Part shown: positions 1-8,868 of the stretch, piece after piece
Numbering within the stretch: position 1 is the stretch's first letter
Layout: every line of letters begins with the position of its first letter
Assembly (NCBI GenBank): GCA_905479685.1
Contig: CAJQNJ010000174.1
Span: forward strand, 1 to 45,626
Origin: an uncultured Acidimicrobiales bacterium
GTDB lineage: Bacteria > Actinomycetota > Acidimicrobiia > Acidimicrobiales > SHLQ01
Direction of reading: 5' to 3'
DNA length: 45,626 nucleotides
The notes under the pieces: generated by a model
The model's input: the letters and a program-made list of their open reading frames with translations, nothing else
Told to the model about the DNA's origin: nothing
Databases searched by the model: none
Made by a program: the position numbers and the translations under genes

Positions 1-778
1 GCCAGCCGAAGAACACGCCGAACAGCGGGATCATGTACGCGGTCGATGCAGCAACCGTCGGCGTCGCTCGGCGCACGACTGTGGCGATGAGAGTGAACGT
101 CAAGGCATTGGAAGGGATAGCGGCATAGAGGAGAGGTATGAGTAGACCCAACGACCAGTCGGTTTGGTCCGTTCCCTCGACGATCAGCGCAAAAGGTACG
201 AGCATCGCCGCGGACATCACCAGCTGAACGCCGACCAGCATGATGGGGGAAACGCCACTGAAATCTTTCCATTTCATGTAGACGGTTCCGAACGCCCACG
301 CCAAAGCGCTGACCAACAATGAAACGATCCCAACTGCGGCAGTTGCGCCGCCCAAGGAGGGAGCGGCGAGCACAGCGGCGCCGATGAACCCGACGATGAG
401 ACCCACCTGACCGAGCACACTCGTCCGACTCGCCAGCAAGAGGAGGCTCAGCACGGCCGTGAAGAGCGGCATCGTCGACGACATCAAGGACGCGACTCCA
501 GCGGGAACACGATCCACGCCGTAGACCAGGAGTGCGCTCGACACGGTCGTGATGCTGAACCCCACCACCCATATGTTGATGAGGTCGATTCGACGCGTCG
601 GAAGACGTTCACCTCGCAGCAGGGCCAGGGCAATCAAGAAACTCCCGCCGATCACCGTCCGCATGCTCGCCAGCAGAAAGGGCGTCGTGTGATCGAGAGC
701 GAACTTGAGCGCCGAGAAGTTTGCGCCGATCAGCGCGGCGACCAGGACGACCGTTGCAAGCACGAGGCGGCGGCTCAA
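1..778 (-). CDS. EamA/DMT-family permease, 3' end cut by the window
   Basis: The minus strand is open from a TTG at 778 to the window edge (about 259 codons) and encodes hydrophobic helices in succession. It begins LSRRLVLATVVLVAALIGAN and contains the drug/metabolite-transporter pattern of Pro/Gly-rich helix starts (VPAGVASLMSSTMPLF; SALAWAFGTVYMKW). Family members are ten-helix inner-membrane permeases, usually small-molecule exporters; the substrate cannot be told. TTG at 778 is chosen because GTAGGG lies 8 nt upstream and the first helix follows at once. It is divergent from the ABC-F gene (23 nt between starts). The stop lies outside the window. Confidence 0.8.
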   Translation of the reverse strand, partial: MSRRLVLATVVLVAALIGANFSALKFALDHTTPFLLASMRTVIGGSFLIALALLRGERLPTRRIDLINIWVVGFSITTVSSALLVYGVDRVPAGVASLMSSTMPLFTAVLSLLLLASRTSVLGQVGLIVGFIGAAVLAAPSLGGATAAVGIVSLLVSALAWAFGTVYMKWKDFSGVSPIMLVGVQLVMSAAMLVPFALIVEGTDQTDWSLGLLIPLLYAAIPSNALTFTLIATVVRRATPTVAASTAYMIPLFGVFFGW

Positions 779-789
779 GCCAAGAACCC

Positions 790-795
790 TACGCT
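790..795 (+). promoter_or_regulatory. -10 box of leaderless ABC-F gene
   Basis: TACGCT (TANNNT type) ends 6 nt before the GTG at 802, so transcription would begin at or next to the start codon. It supports GTG 802 over the upstream in-frame start at 721. No clear -35 box is visible. Confidence 0.45.
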
Positions 796-801
796 GAGGC
801 A

Positions 802-2439
802 GTGAGTAGCATTGTTGTTTCCGAACTCGACTACGCCCCTCCGGGCGCCGACTCGTTGTTCTTCGACATCAGTTTCGGAGTCTCTCCGGGAGATCACGCT
901 GCGATCGTCGGAGCGAACGGAGTGGGGAAGAGCACAATTCTCCGGATTCTGTCTGGTGACGTCGACGCTGATGGCGGTGACTTCGCAGTCGGTGGAACCT
1001 TCCTCACCATGACCCAAGACGTTGGCATGGGCCGGCCTGGCGACACACTTCGACAGATGCTTCTGGAGGTCGCGCTTCCCGAGGTCAGAGCTGCTGGTCT
1101 CGACTTACTCGCTTCCGAACAAGCGATGGCCGACGGCAGCGACGATGGCATGCGATACGCCGAGGCGATCACGAGGTGGGGGGAACTCGGCGGGTATGAA
1201 CTCGAATCGCAGTGGAGCGCTGCCGCCGAACGCAGTGTGAAGACACCGGTGGATGACTTCTCCACTCGTCTTGTCGGTGAGCTTTCTGGTGGAGAGCGAA
1301 AGCGTCTTGTCCTGGATTTGCTTCTGAACAGCGGCGTCGATGTACTTCTCCTCGACGAGCCGGACAACTACCTCGACATCCCGACACGCGAATGGCTCGA
1401 GGCGCAGATCCTGGCGTGCCCGAGCACGATCCTCATGGTGAGTCACGATCGATCGCTGCTCGAACGAGTCGCCACAAAGATCGTGGTGCTCGAAGGCAGC
1501 GGGTGTTGGGTCCATGGCGGCTCGTATGCCACGTATCCCGAGGCGCGCGAACATCGACAAGCCCTCCTTGGTGACGCCTTGAAACGCTGGAACGACGAGG
1601 AACGCCGCCTCCACGCCCACATGAAAGTGATGAAGGCTCGAGCCGCTCAGAACTTCAAGAACGCGACGAAAGCGAACGCGGCCGAGACCCGATGGGAGAA
1701 GTTCGTCAAGGCCGGCCCTCCTCCTCCACCGGTCTCCGACCAGCAGATTCACGTGAAGCTCCGAGGTGCCGATTCGGCCCGCCGAGTCTTGAACATGTCC
1801 GAGGTCGGCATCGGGGACCTGTTCTTCCCCTTCTCCGACGAGGTGCATTTCGGTGAACGAGTCGGCTTGATCGGTCCGAATGGCACGGGCAAGACACATC
1901 TACTCCGTGCACTTGCGGGCGAGCTCGATCCCGATGAAGGGTCAATCGGTCTCGGTCCACGCACGTCGGTGGGGACCTTCACCCAGATAAACGACCGTCC
2001 GGATTTTCTCGGCCGCGAGGCGGTCGAGATCGTGCGCGAGCGGTTGCACGACGAAGAGGGCGCGATGAGGGCACTGGCGCGCTATGGGTTGGCCGCACAT
2101 GCACGCCAGGAGTTCGACACGCTGTCCGGCGGCCAGAAGGCCCGTTTGGAGGTGCTCTGTCTCGAGCTGGAGGGCCACAATGTTCTCCTCCTCGACGAGC
2201 CCACCGACAACCTCGACATCGAATCATCGGAGGCACTCGAGCGGGCACTCGATGGATTCCTCGGAACCGTCCTTGCGGTGAGCCACGACCGAACGTTTCT
2301 CCGCGGCCTTGACCGGTTCATTCTGGTCAACGACGACGGTGAAGTGTTCTCGCTTCCCGACTACGAGGTCGCCATGGCAGCGCTCGCTGCACCCGACCAG
2401 GTCGGCACTCTTCGGCTCGCAAAGCCTCTCACCAGCTGA
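802..2439 (+). CDS. ABC-F family ATPase (ribosome-associated type)
   Basis: A soluble protein of 545 aa with two ABC ATPase domains and no membrane segment, the layout of ABC-F factors that act on ribosomes (translation throttles or antibiotic-resistance proteins). Domain 1 has Walker A GANGVGKST (about residues 37-45), signature LSGGERKR (about 161) and Walker B VLLLDEPDNYLD (about 180). Domain 2 has GPNGTGKTH (about 357), LSGGQKAR (about 441) and VLLLDEPTDNLD (about 461). Between them is a charged, Ala-rich linker ending in a run of prolines (about 306-309). The GTG at 802 is preferred because the first domain starts immediately after it and a -10 box sits 6 nt upstream; an in-frame ATG-like start at 721 would run through the divergent permease gene. 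Housekeeping versus resistance role cannot be decided. Confidence 0.9.
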   Translation: MSSIVVSELDYAPPGADSLFFDISFGVSPGDHAAIVGANGVGKSTILRILSGDVDADGGDFAVGGTFLTMTQDVGMGRPGDTLRQMLLEVALPEVRAAGLDLLASEQAMADGSDDGMRYAEAITRWGELGGYELESQWSAAAERSVKTPVDDFSTRLVGELSGGERKRLVLDLLLNSGVDVLLLDEPDNYLDIPTREWLEAQILACPSTILMVSHDRSLLERVATKIVVLEGSGCWVHGGSYATYPEAREHRQALLGDALKRWNDEERRLHAHMKVMKARAAQNFKNATKANAAETRWEKFVKAGPPPPPVSDQQIHVKLRGADSARRVLNMSEVGIGDLFFPFSDEVHFGERVGLIGPNGTGKTHLLRALAGELDPDEGSIGLGPRTSVGTFTQINDRPDFLGREAVEIVRERLHDEEGAMRALARYGLAAHARQEFDTLSGGQKARLEVLCLELEGHNVLLLDEPTDNLDIESSEALERALDGFLGTVLAVSHDRTFLRGLDRFILVNDDGEVFSLPDYEVAMAALAAPDQVGTLRLAKPLTS

Positions 2440-2446
2440 GCGACGA

Positions 2447-3181
2447 TCAGCCGCGTCGGAGGTTGCGGTCGAATAACGCGTGCAGACGCTCCCAATGCCG
2501 TTCGGAGGCCTGCTTGTCGTAGATCGCTCCCCGCTGCGCGAAGGTGAATCCGTGGTCTGTTCCCGGATACCACTCGACGCGACCGTGCGCGGTCGATGCT
2601 TCCAATGCCGCTTCGAAGGTAGCGACTTCAGCTGGCGTGATGTGCTGGTCGTGCTCGGCCGCCGCTACGTACACCTCGGCCTCCATCGCGTCGAGATGCC
2701 GATGCGGCGAATCAGCCGCATCGGTGGCCAACTTCACCCCGTGCATCGAGGCCGCGGCTTTCACTCGATCGTTGTATACGGCCGCAGTCATCAGCGCAAA
2801 CGGCCCACTCATGCAATACCCGAGCGTCCCAACACGGCTCGCGTCTGCGGCAGGGTCTGCGTCGGCGAACGCGATCATCGCGCCTGCATCACTCGTGATC
2901 TTGTCGTTCGAGATCGCGGCCATGAGTTCCCCCAGCCGCTCACGAGTACCACCGAACTCGAACGTGTTGAACTCTCGTACCTGTCGGTAGTAGAGGTTGC
3001 TTGCGATCACGTAGTAGCCGACCGACGCGAGGCGCCTCGACATGTCGCGAATCTCTTCACGCATACCCGGAGCGTCCATGAGAAACAGGACCACCGGGTG
3101 CGGCCCATCTTCCTCGGGATGGACAACGAAGGAATTCATTGCGCCGTCAGCGGTGCTGATGTCTACAAAAGTTTCGATCAT
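2447..3181 (-). CDS. Dienelactone hydrolase family protein
   Basis: A 244-aa alpha/beta hydrolase. The nucleophile elbow GYCMSG places Cys123 where dienelactone hydrolases carry their Cys nucleophile; Asp178 (AEHDQH) and His210 (TDHGFTF) complete the Cys-Asp-His triad. Known members hydrolyse dienelactone in chlorocatechol breakdown, but many homologues act on other esters or lactones, and no aromatic pathway genes are adjacent. It is convergent with the ABC-F gene (7 nt between stops). The start is supported by TAGCTT 7 nt upstream, implying a leaderless message. Confidence 0.88.
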   Translation of the reverse strand: MIETFVDISTADGAMNSFVVHPEEDGPHPVVLFLMDAPGMREEIRDMSRRLASVGYYVIASNLYYRQVREFNTFEFGGTRERLGELMAAISNDKITSDAGAMIAFADADPAADASRVGTLGYCMSGPFALMTAAVYNDRVKAAASMHGVKLATDAADSPHRHLDAMEAEVYVAAAEHDQHITPAEVATFEAALEASTAHGRVEWYPGTDHGFTFAQRGAIYDKQASERHWERLHALFDRNLRRG

Positions 3182-3188
3182 CTGGCGA

Positions 3189-3194
3189 AAGCTA
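3189..3194 (-). promoter_or_regulatory. -10 box of leaderless dienelactone hydrolase gene
   Basis: TAGCTT on the minus strand ends 7 nt before the ATG at 3181. There is no Shine-Dalgarno sequence in the gap. Confidence 0.45.
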
Positions 3195-3283
3195 TCTTGC
3201 AGAAATCCCTGACGCTTGGAAACGGGTGTGGGGTTGCAGGCGAGGCAGCGAGTTGCCGGGCACGTTCGACTCGGCCGATGGCA

Positions 3284-4063
3284 CTACTCAGGCGTCACAT
3301 AGGCGGCCGTGAGTCCTCCATCGACGAGCAGATTTGCACCCGTCACGTATGAGGCCTCATCGGATGCGAGAAACAGCGCCACGTTCGCAACCTCGTCCGA
3401 TTCCCCGAATCTTCCCATCGGCACGTGAACAAGCCTTCGGTCACGCTTTTCCTCGGTGTCGAGGAAATTCATGAGCAACTCGGTTCGGAGCGGCCCCGGT
3501 GACACCGCATTGACTCGGATCCCTTGTCGGGCATGTACGACGGCGAGCTCGCGGGTCATCGACAGCACCGCTCCTTTCGAGGCGGTGTAGGCGATCTGTG
3601 GCGTTGCGGCGCCCACCGATGCGACGAACGAGGCGGTGTTGATGATCGAGCCGCCTCCTCGCCGCTGCAGAGCCGGGACCCCGAATCGACAGCCGAGAAG
3701 CACACCTTTCACGTTGATGGCGAGGGTCTGGTCGATGATCGCCTCGGGGGTGTGTACCGCATCATCGTCACCGGGCAGCATGACGCCGGCGTTGTTGAAG
3801 AGGATGTCGAGCCCGCCGAACTCAGATTCTGCCGCCGCGACCATGGCCTCGACTTCGACGGCCCGGGTGACGTCGACCCGAATACCAACCGCTCGCCCGC
3901 CAGCGTCGAGGACCTGCTGCACCGTTGCCTCGTTGGCATCGTCGGCCACATCAGCGGCGATGATCGCTGCGCCCTCAGCTGCGAACCGAAGAGCTGTCGC
4001 CCGGCCAACTCCGCCACCTGCACCGGTGATGATCGCCACTTTGTTCTCGAGCCTCTGTGTCAT
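3284..4063 (-). CDS. SDR family NAD(P)-dependent oxidoreductase
   Basis: A classical short-chain dehydrogenase of 259 aa: TGAGGGVG nucleotide-binding loop near the N-terminus, ADVAD after the second strand, NNAG, the serine in INTASF, and the YTASK catalytic Tyr/Lys motif. The C-terminal GANLLVDGG is typical of the FabG/glucose-dehydrogenase-like group. The substrate is unknown. It lies about 100 nt upstream of the dienelactone hydrolase on the same strand, but each gene has its own -10-like box, so an operon is not required. Confidence 0.9.
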   Translation of the reverse strand: MTQRLENKVAIITGAGGGVGRATALRFAAEGAAIIAADVADDANEATVQQVLDAGGRAVGIRVDVTRAVEVEAMVAAAESEFGGLDILFNNAGVMLPGDDDAVHTPEAIIDQTLAINVKGVLLGCRFGVPALQRRGGGSIINTASFVASVGAATPQIAYTASKGAVLSMTRELAVVHARQGIRVNAVSPGPLRTELLMNFLDTEEKRDRRLVHVPMGRFGESDEVANVALFLASDEASYVTGANLLVDGGLTAAYVTPE

Positions 4064-4071
4064 GTCACGCC

Positions 4072-4077
4072 ACCGTA
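4072..4077 (-). promoter_or_regulatory. -10 box of near-leaderless SDR gene
   Basis: TACGGT on the minus strand ends 8 nt before the ATG at 4063. There is no ribosome binding site in the gap. Confidence 0.4.
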
Positions 4078-4164
4078 GGCGCAGCGGAATCGAGAACTCG
4101 CACCGCTTCGTGATTGCTGTGACGCACCTGAAAGCATTTCCGAAGCACCCTCGAGATAGAGGAA

Positions 4165-4194
4165 AATTCCGCGCGATCCTGAATCTCGATCGCG
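4165..4194 (-). terminator. Likely terminator of the MFS gene
   Basis: On the minus strand, 10 nt after the MFS stop, CGCGATC and GATCGCG form a perfect 7-bp stem with a 9-nt loop (4172-4194). CGGAATTTTCC follows, giving a short T run. This fits an intrinsic terminator of modest strength. Confidence 0.5.
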
Positions 4195-4204
4195 TGGCAT
4201 GGTC

Positions 4205-5539
4205 TCACGAAGACCTCCCGGTAGCGACGGGGACGGAAACCGCCTCGACTCCCGTCACTCGCGGGAGACCTGCTGGACAACTGGTGTCCACGCCCGCATC
4301 GGAACTCGAGGGCGCAAGAATATCCGCCGCTCCTCCTCGCCTCCGCAGTAACCACAACACGGGAAGCGACAGCGCCGTGGTAGCTCCGCCGACCACGTAG
4401 CCGGCGCTGTACGACCGGGCGTCTGCAATCGCACCAAGTCCGACCTGTCCTCCGACGCCACCGATCGAGGAAACCATTGCGTCGAACGAGACGACGGTCG
4501 CACGATTCTCACGTGCGGTTACTGCGTGCAGGTATGCCTGACGCACGGGGCTGATCACTCCCATGGCCGCCGAGATCACGAACAGCGACACCAGAGCCAG
4601 AGTGAATGACGAGGTCAGTCCGATCGCGATCCCCGACACGCTGCTCGCCGCTCCGGCTCCAATCAGCATGGTCGTCCGGCGAGCACAGCGACGACTCACC
4701 AGCTCCACGATCTGATTGCCGGCGATCGTTGCGAGAGACGCGCCCGCTGTGATCAGCCCCACGATCCAGACGGCATCTCGATCGAGGAGTTCGAGAAAAT
4801 AGGGCTGCGACGCGTAGAACGCCCATCCCAAGAACACTCCTCGGACACTTGCCGAAATCATCAACAAGCGGAGGCTCTTGTCACCCCACCCGGCTCCTAT
4901 GCCCACAGCCGCCTGTTTCCGCATCTGGGCCGGGATATCTCCGATGGAGAGGGGCCTCGGCTCGAATCCCATGTCGTGCATCAGCGTGAACGCAACGCCG
5001 AAGACGATCACGAGCACCGCCGTGCGAGCGATGAACGGTAGAGCCAAATCGACCTGTCCCAAGAAGCCACCAATGATTGTTCCAACGAACATCGCTGATC
5101 CACTCACCTGCTGACCACGCGCAAACACACTGTCCAGCGATCTCTCCGAGGCGACGCTGTGCAATCCGTCGACCACCCAGGCCTCGAGCGCCCCCGAATA
5201 GAACGTGAAACCCAGGCCCATGAAGATCGAGACCACGACAAACACCACAATGCCGGCGCCGACCTGTGCTGCCACGAGATAGAGCACCGTCGTCGCTGCC
5301 AGAATCACAACACTCAACAGGTACGAAACGCGCCGACCAAGCGTGTCGGCAACAACGCCGGTCGGTATTTCGAAGATGACCATACCTGCCGAGAACGCCG
5401 CGTTGGCCAGGAACACTTCGGTGATGCTGAGGCCAGACTCGAGCAAGAAAAGCGTGTTCACGCTCCAGATGAGCGACGCGGCAAGCGTGTACGTCCCGAT
5501 CAGAACCATGTAGCTGCGCGTGATCCGCTCGGTCGTCAT
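4205..5539 (-). CDS. MFS transporter
   Basis: A 444-aa polytopic membrane protein with about 12 hydrophobic helices. The loop 2-3 signature is clear: EIPTGVVADTLGRRVSYL matches the D-x-x-G-R-R motif of the major facilitator superfamily after 'FEIPTG', typical of drug-exporter-like members. The C-terminus is a hydrophilic tail of about 40 residues. The substrate is not deducible. It is divergent from the downstream EamA gene and followed by a hairpin with a T-rich tail. Confidence 0.88.
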   Translation of the reverse strand: MTTERITRSYMVLIGTYTLAASLIWSVNTLFLLESGLSITEVFLANAAFSAGMVIFEIPTGVVADTLGRRVSYLLSVVILAATTVLYLVAAQVGAGIVVFVVVSIFMGLGFTFYSGALEAWVVDGLHSVASERSLDSVFARGQQVSGSAMFVGTIIGGFLGQVDLALPFIARTAVLVIVFGVAFTLMHDMGFEPRPLSIGDIPAQMRKQAAVGIGAGWGDKSLRLLMISASVRGVFLGWAFYASQPYFLELLDRDAVWIVGLITAGASLATIAGNQIVELVSRRCARRTTMLIGAGAASSVSGIAIGLTSSFTLALVSLFVISAAMGVISPVRQAYLHAVTARENRATVVSFDAMVSSIGGVGGQVGLGAIADARSYSAGYVVGGATTALSLPVLWLLRRRGGAADILAPSSSDAGVDTSCPAGLPRVTGVEAVSVPVATGRSS

Positions 5540-5607
5540 GGGTGCACTGTGTCATCAATTCGTCAGTAGGTTCCGGTGGTGGAGCCGAACCCGACCATCA
5601 CCCCATA

Positions 5608-6507
5608 GTGGCGACCAGCAGCGAGAACCTCCGAGGGGCCGGATGGATGACCCTCAGCATGTTCGGGTACGTCGTGAACGACTCGCTGATCAAGCTAGCC
5701 GTCGAGGACGTACCGCTGTTCCAGGCAATCTTCGTTCGCGGCGTCTTCGTCATGCTGATTCTTGCCGCCACGGTCGTGAGAAGACGTCTTCTCCACAACG
5801 TGCGCGATTACGTGTCGGGTCCGCTGCTCCTCAGAATTTCCATGGAGGCCATCGGCACAGTCCTCTATCTGACGGCCCTTTCGAATGCGCCACTGGCCGG
5901 ACTCACGGCCATGCTTCAGGTCGTCCCTGTCGCCGTGACGTTCGTCGCCGCCCGACTCCTTCGCGAACGGGTCAGCTGGAACCGGGTGTTCAGCGTCGTT
6001 GTGGGATTCGTCGGGGTACTCATCATCATTCGCCCCGGTTCCACCGACTTCAATCCTTGGTTCTTGGTCGGGCTCCTTGTTGTGATCACCATCGTCGTCC
6101 GCGAACTCGCGACGACCAAGATCCCGGCGGACACACCATCCGCGATCGTCTCGCTCGGCACAGCCATCGCGATCATGACAGTGGGTGGACTCGGTTCCGC
6201 TGCGCAGGGCTGGGGGACTGCCCGGGTGAACGACGTCGGGCTCCTCTTCGGAGCAGCGTGTTTTCTGACGCTGGGCTACATCGCGAGCGTCATCACCGTT
6301 CGAACCGGTGAGCTGAGTTTCAGCGCTCCATTCCGCTACACCGTCATGGTGTTCGCCATCGTGCTGCAGATCATCGTGTTCGACGACATCCCCGATGTGC
6401 TGACGTTCGTGGGAACGGCCCTGATCACCGCAGCGGGATTGTATGCATTCCGTACCGAGACAAGGGCCGTCCAATCGCCTCCGACCCGCCCGCAGTTGTC
6501 GCGTTGA
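5608..6507 (+). CDS. EamA/DMT-family permease
   Basis: A 299-aa membrane protein with about ten helices and two EamA repeats: the first begins at GWMTLSMFGYVVNDSLIKLA, the second at GLLVVITIVVRELATTKIP. FVRGVFVMLILAA and LLRERVSWNRVFSVVVGFVGVLII are typical of the family. GTG 5608 is chosen because the first helix follows closely; a GTG at 5542 would add 22 polar residues. It is the second EamA permease in 6 kb and not closely similar to the first. Substrate unknown. Confidence 0.85.
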   Translation: MATSSENLRGAGWMTLSMFGYVVNDSLIKLAVEDVPLFQAIFVRGVFVMLILAATVVRRRLLHNVRDYVSGPLLLRISMEAIGTVLYLTALSNAPLAGLTAMLQVVPVAVTFVAARLLRERVSWNRVFSVVVGFVGVLIIIRPGSTDFNPWFLVGLLVVITIVVRELATTKIPADTPSAIVSLGTAIAIMTVGGLGSAAQGWGTARVNDVGLLFGAACFLTLGYIASVITVRTGELSFSAPFRYTVMVFAIVLQIIVFDDIPDVLTFVGTALITAAGLYAFRTETRAVQSPPTRPQLSR

Positions 6508-6596
6508 CGAGTCGAATGTCGAGATGGTGGGCGATCGGCTTCTCGTGATCACCCCTTGGCTGTTGCGCCAACCCGGTCGAGTTCGACGTCGGGGTC

Positions 6597-6602
6597 TATC
6601 GT
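6597..6602 (+). promoter_or_regulatory. -10 box of leaderless GH2-like gene
   Basis: TATCGT ends 7 nt before the GTG at 6610, supporting that start over the in-frame start at 6556. Confidence 0.45.
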
Positions 6603-6609
6603 TGGGGCG

Positions 6610-8706
6610 GTGTCGGCTGACGAGCCCATCGAGACTGCAATCACCAACTGGCGAGCGGCTGCCTCGACAGAGCACCTCCAGCGACAGTTCAGCGATCCCG
6701 ACTTCGATGACAGCGATTGGATACCGATCACCGTCCCATCGCACTGGCAGACCAACCCCGCCTTTGCCGATTTCTCCGGAACACTTCTCTATCGCGCCGA
6801 CATCACGGTCCCGACCCTCCAACCAGGACAGCGCCGCTGGCTTCGACTGAACGGGCTCTGCTACGCCGGAGACATTTTTCTCGACGGCGCATATGTCGGT
6901 CAGACCGAGGGGTACTTCAGCAACCATCGCTTCGAGATCACCGACCTCGTCGCATCAGCAGGTCGAGCGGTCCTGGCCGTCGAGGTTGCGGCTCCGCGCG
7001 TCGATGACGACGGCCCGAAACGAGACCTCACCGGCTGGTTCACCGACGGTCCCGGCATTCCCGCCAACTGGAACCCAGCAGGGATCTGGCAGGCCGTCGA
7101 ACTCGTCGATACAGGACCGGTCGCCATTCGTCACTTCCGAGCATTGTGCACGGCCGCTGATGCACTTCGCGCCGAGGTGAGTCTTCGAGCCGTCCTTCTT
7201 GCATCCGAACCTGGCGAGGTCGAGTTGACCACCGACGTTGCCGGTGTCATCGAGACGGCCACGCACACGTTGGCCGCAGGCGAAAACCAAGTCGAGTGGC
7301 ACGTCAGAATCGAGGAGCCCGAACTCTGGTGGCCAACGGGACGAGGAGATCAGCCCCTTTTCGACCTTCGCGTGACTGCACGGGTGCCTGGTCACGCGAT
7401 CAGCGACCGGAAACATCGCAGGATCGGGTTTCGGTCCACCTCGATGCGCGACTTCATATTGCGGGTCAACAACCAGCGAACGTTCGTCCGCGGAATCAAC
7501 GTCGCTCCGCTTGCGCTCGACATGACAAACGTGTCGAGAGAGACCATGCGCCGCGAGGTCCAGGACATTCGCGATGCCGGATTCAACATGGTGCGAATAC
7601 GGAGCCACGTCACCCGTCGGGAGTTCATCGACGCCTGTGATGAGTTGGGTGTTCTCGTCTGGCAAGACCTCCCGATGGTCGGGGCATATGCACGTAGCGT
7701 CACCGCCCAAGCCGAACAACAAGCGCGCGACATGATCGATCTGTTGTCACATCATCCATCCGTGGTGGTGTGGGGAGGCCACATGCGACCCCACACAAAC
7801 GAGCCGCGATCCAAAGCTTCACCCGACATCCGCCAACAGCAGATGCCGAGTTGGAACAGGACCGTGCTCGATCGAGCGATCCGTCGGACCTTCACGCGCA
7901 ATGACCCCACCCGGACAGTCATTGCACACAGCGATGTGGCGCCCCACCTCCCACACCTTTCCGGGTCTGACGTCGGCCTATTCTTCGGATGGTTGGATGG
8001 TCATGCGTCCGACATCGCCGAATACGCAGCAACCATTCCGCGCCTCGTCAGGTTCGTCTCTGACATGGGGGCCCAAGCGCTTCCCCGAATCGTCGACCGT
8101 GACCTCGACGCCCTCCTCGACGTGCACGGCGCGGAGTCCGACGCGCTCCGTCTCCGGATTCCACCGACCACATATCCCGATGTCGATTCGTGGATCGAAG
8201 CCATGCGACACCACCAGGCAGACGTCATCAAGACGATGATCGAATCGTTGCGGGTCCTCAAGTATCAGCCGTGCGGGGGATTCTTTGCCGGCGTGTGGCG
8301 ATCCACCGCTCCGGGCCTCACGCGTGCACTGAACGACGCCGACGGAACGCCGCGCCCGGCGCGCATCACCGCGAAACGAGCGCTACAACCGATCCTCGCG
8401 GTCCTCTACCCGGCAACCGCGACCATTCCTTCGAGAACCACCACGCGACTCGCGTTGCACCTCTGCAATGACAGTGCCAAGGATGCCGAGGTGACGATCG
8501 TTGCGCTCATCACCGACCAACGTGGACAGTCGACCCGGACATGGTCGGGAATCATCCCAGCCGACGACGTCGTCTTCATCGACGACGTCGCCATTCGGGG
8601 TGGGCGAGTCCGGGCCGAAGCCGAGGTGGTCATCGAAGTATCTGACAGCAGCGTCTCGCCGCACGAACATCTGTCGACCAATCGGTATGTGTTCGTTTCA
8701 TCCTGA
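6610..8706 (+). CDS. Glycoside hydrolase family 2-like protein with altered catalytic motifs
   Basis: A 698-aa protein with the GH2 (beta-mannosidase-like) order. The N-terminal jelly-roll includes VPSHWQTNPAF, a typical GDIFLDGAYVG strand and NPAGIWQAVEL. An Ig-like domain ends at ELWWPTGRGDQPLF. A TIM-barrel begins near residue 280 (VNNQRTFVRGINVAPL), and a C-terminal beta domain follows. There is no signal peptide, so it would act in the cytoplasm. The acid/base site, normally W-x-G-N-x-E after HPS, reads HPSVVVWGGHMRP (W388): Asn and Glu are missing in an ungapped reading, although an N397-E398 pair lies a few residues on. The nucleophile Glu (S-E-x-G-x-Q) is Asp485 in VSDMGAQ. It may be inactive or chemically divergent. 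Confidence 0.82.
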   Translation: MSADEPIETAITNWRAAASTEHLQRQFSDPDFDDSDWIPITVPSHWQTNPAFADFSGTLLYRADITVPTLQPGQRRWLRLNGLCYAGDIFLDGAYVGQTEGYFSNHRFEITDLVASAGRAVLAVEVAAPRVDDDGPKRDLTGWFTDGPGIPANWNPAGIWQAVELVDTGPVAIRHFRALCTAADALRAEVSLRAVLLASEPGEVELTTDVAGVIETATHTLAAGENQVEWHVRIEEPELWWPTGRGDQPLFDLRVTARVPGHAISDRKHRRIGFRSTSMRDFILRVNNQRTFVRGINVAPLALDMTNVSRETMRREVQDIRDAGFNMVRIRSHVTRREFIDACDELGVLVWQDLPMVGAYARSVTAQAEQQARDMIDLLSHHPSVVVWGGHMRPHTNEPRSKASPDIRQQQMPSWNRTVLDRAIRRTFTRNDPTRTVIAHSDVAPHLPHLSGSDVGLFFGWLDGHASDIAEYAATIPRLVRFVSDMGAQALPRIVDRDLDALLDVHGAESDALRLRIPPTTYPDVDSWIEAMRHHQADVIKTMIESLRVLKYQPCGGFFAGVWRSTAPGLTRALNDADGTPRPARITAKRALQPILAVLYPATATIPSRTTTRLALHLCNDSAKDAEVTIVALITDQRGQSTRTWSGIIPADDVVFIDDVAIRGGRVRAEAEVVIEVSDSSVSPHEHLSTNRYVFVSS

Positions 8707-8799
8707 TTCGTCAACTGAAGCAGAGCTCAACCGTTACACGATCTCTACATTGCGTCCGCCGTTCTTGGCTCGTATCCGGGCAAACTCTGTGTGGCCGGT

Positions 8800-8833
8800 G
8801 GCCGCACCACCTCACTAGGTTGTGGGGGCGGCC
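8800..8833 (+). terminator. Hairpin between the GH2-like gene and sdhC
   Basis: GGCCG-CAC-c-ACCT (8800-8812), loop CACT, and AGGT-t-GTG-gggg-CGGCC (8817-8833) form an interrupted stem of about 12 bp. No T run follows. It could end the GH2 transcript or sit in the sdh 5' leader as a control element. Confidence 0.35.
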
Positions 8834-8868
8834 GATTGGCTCAAAAGAATTCTGCGAACAGGAGCGTC

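Noticed and set aside
5695-6927. Long minus-strand ORF (410 codons) opposite the EamA and GH2 genes
   Set aside because: It is a mirror frame of two real genes, with charged, repetitive composition typical of antisense high-GC frames.
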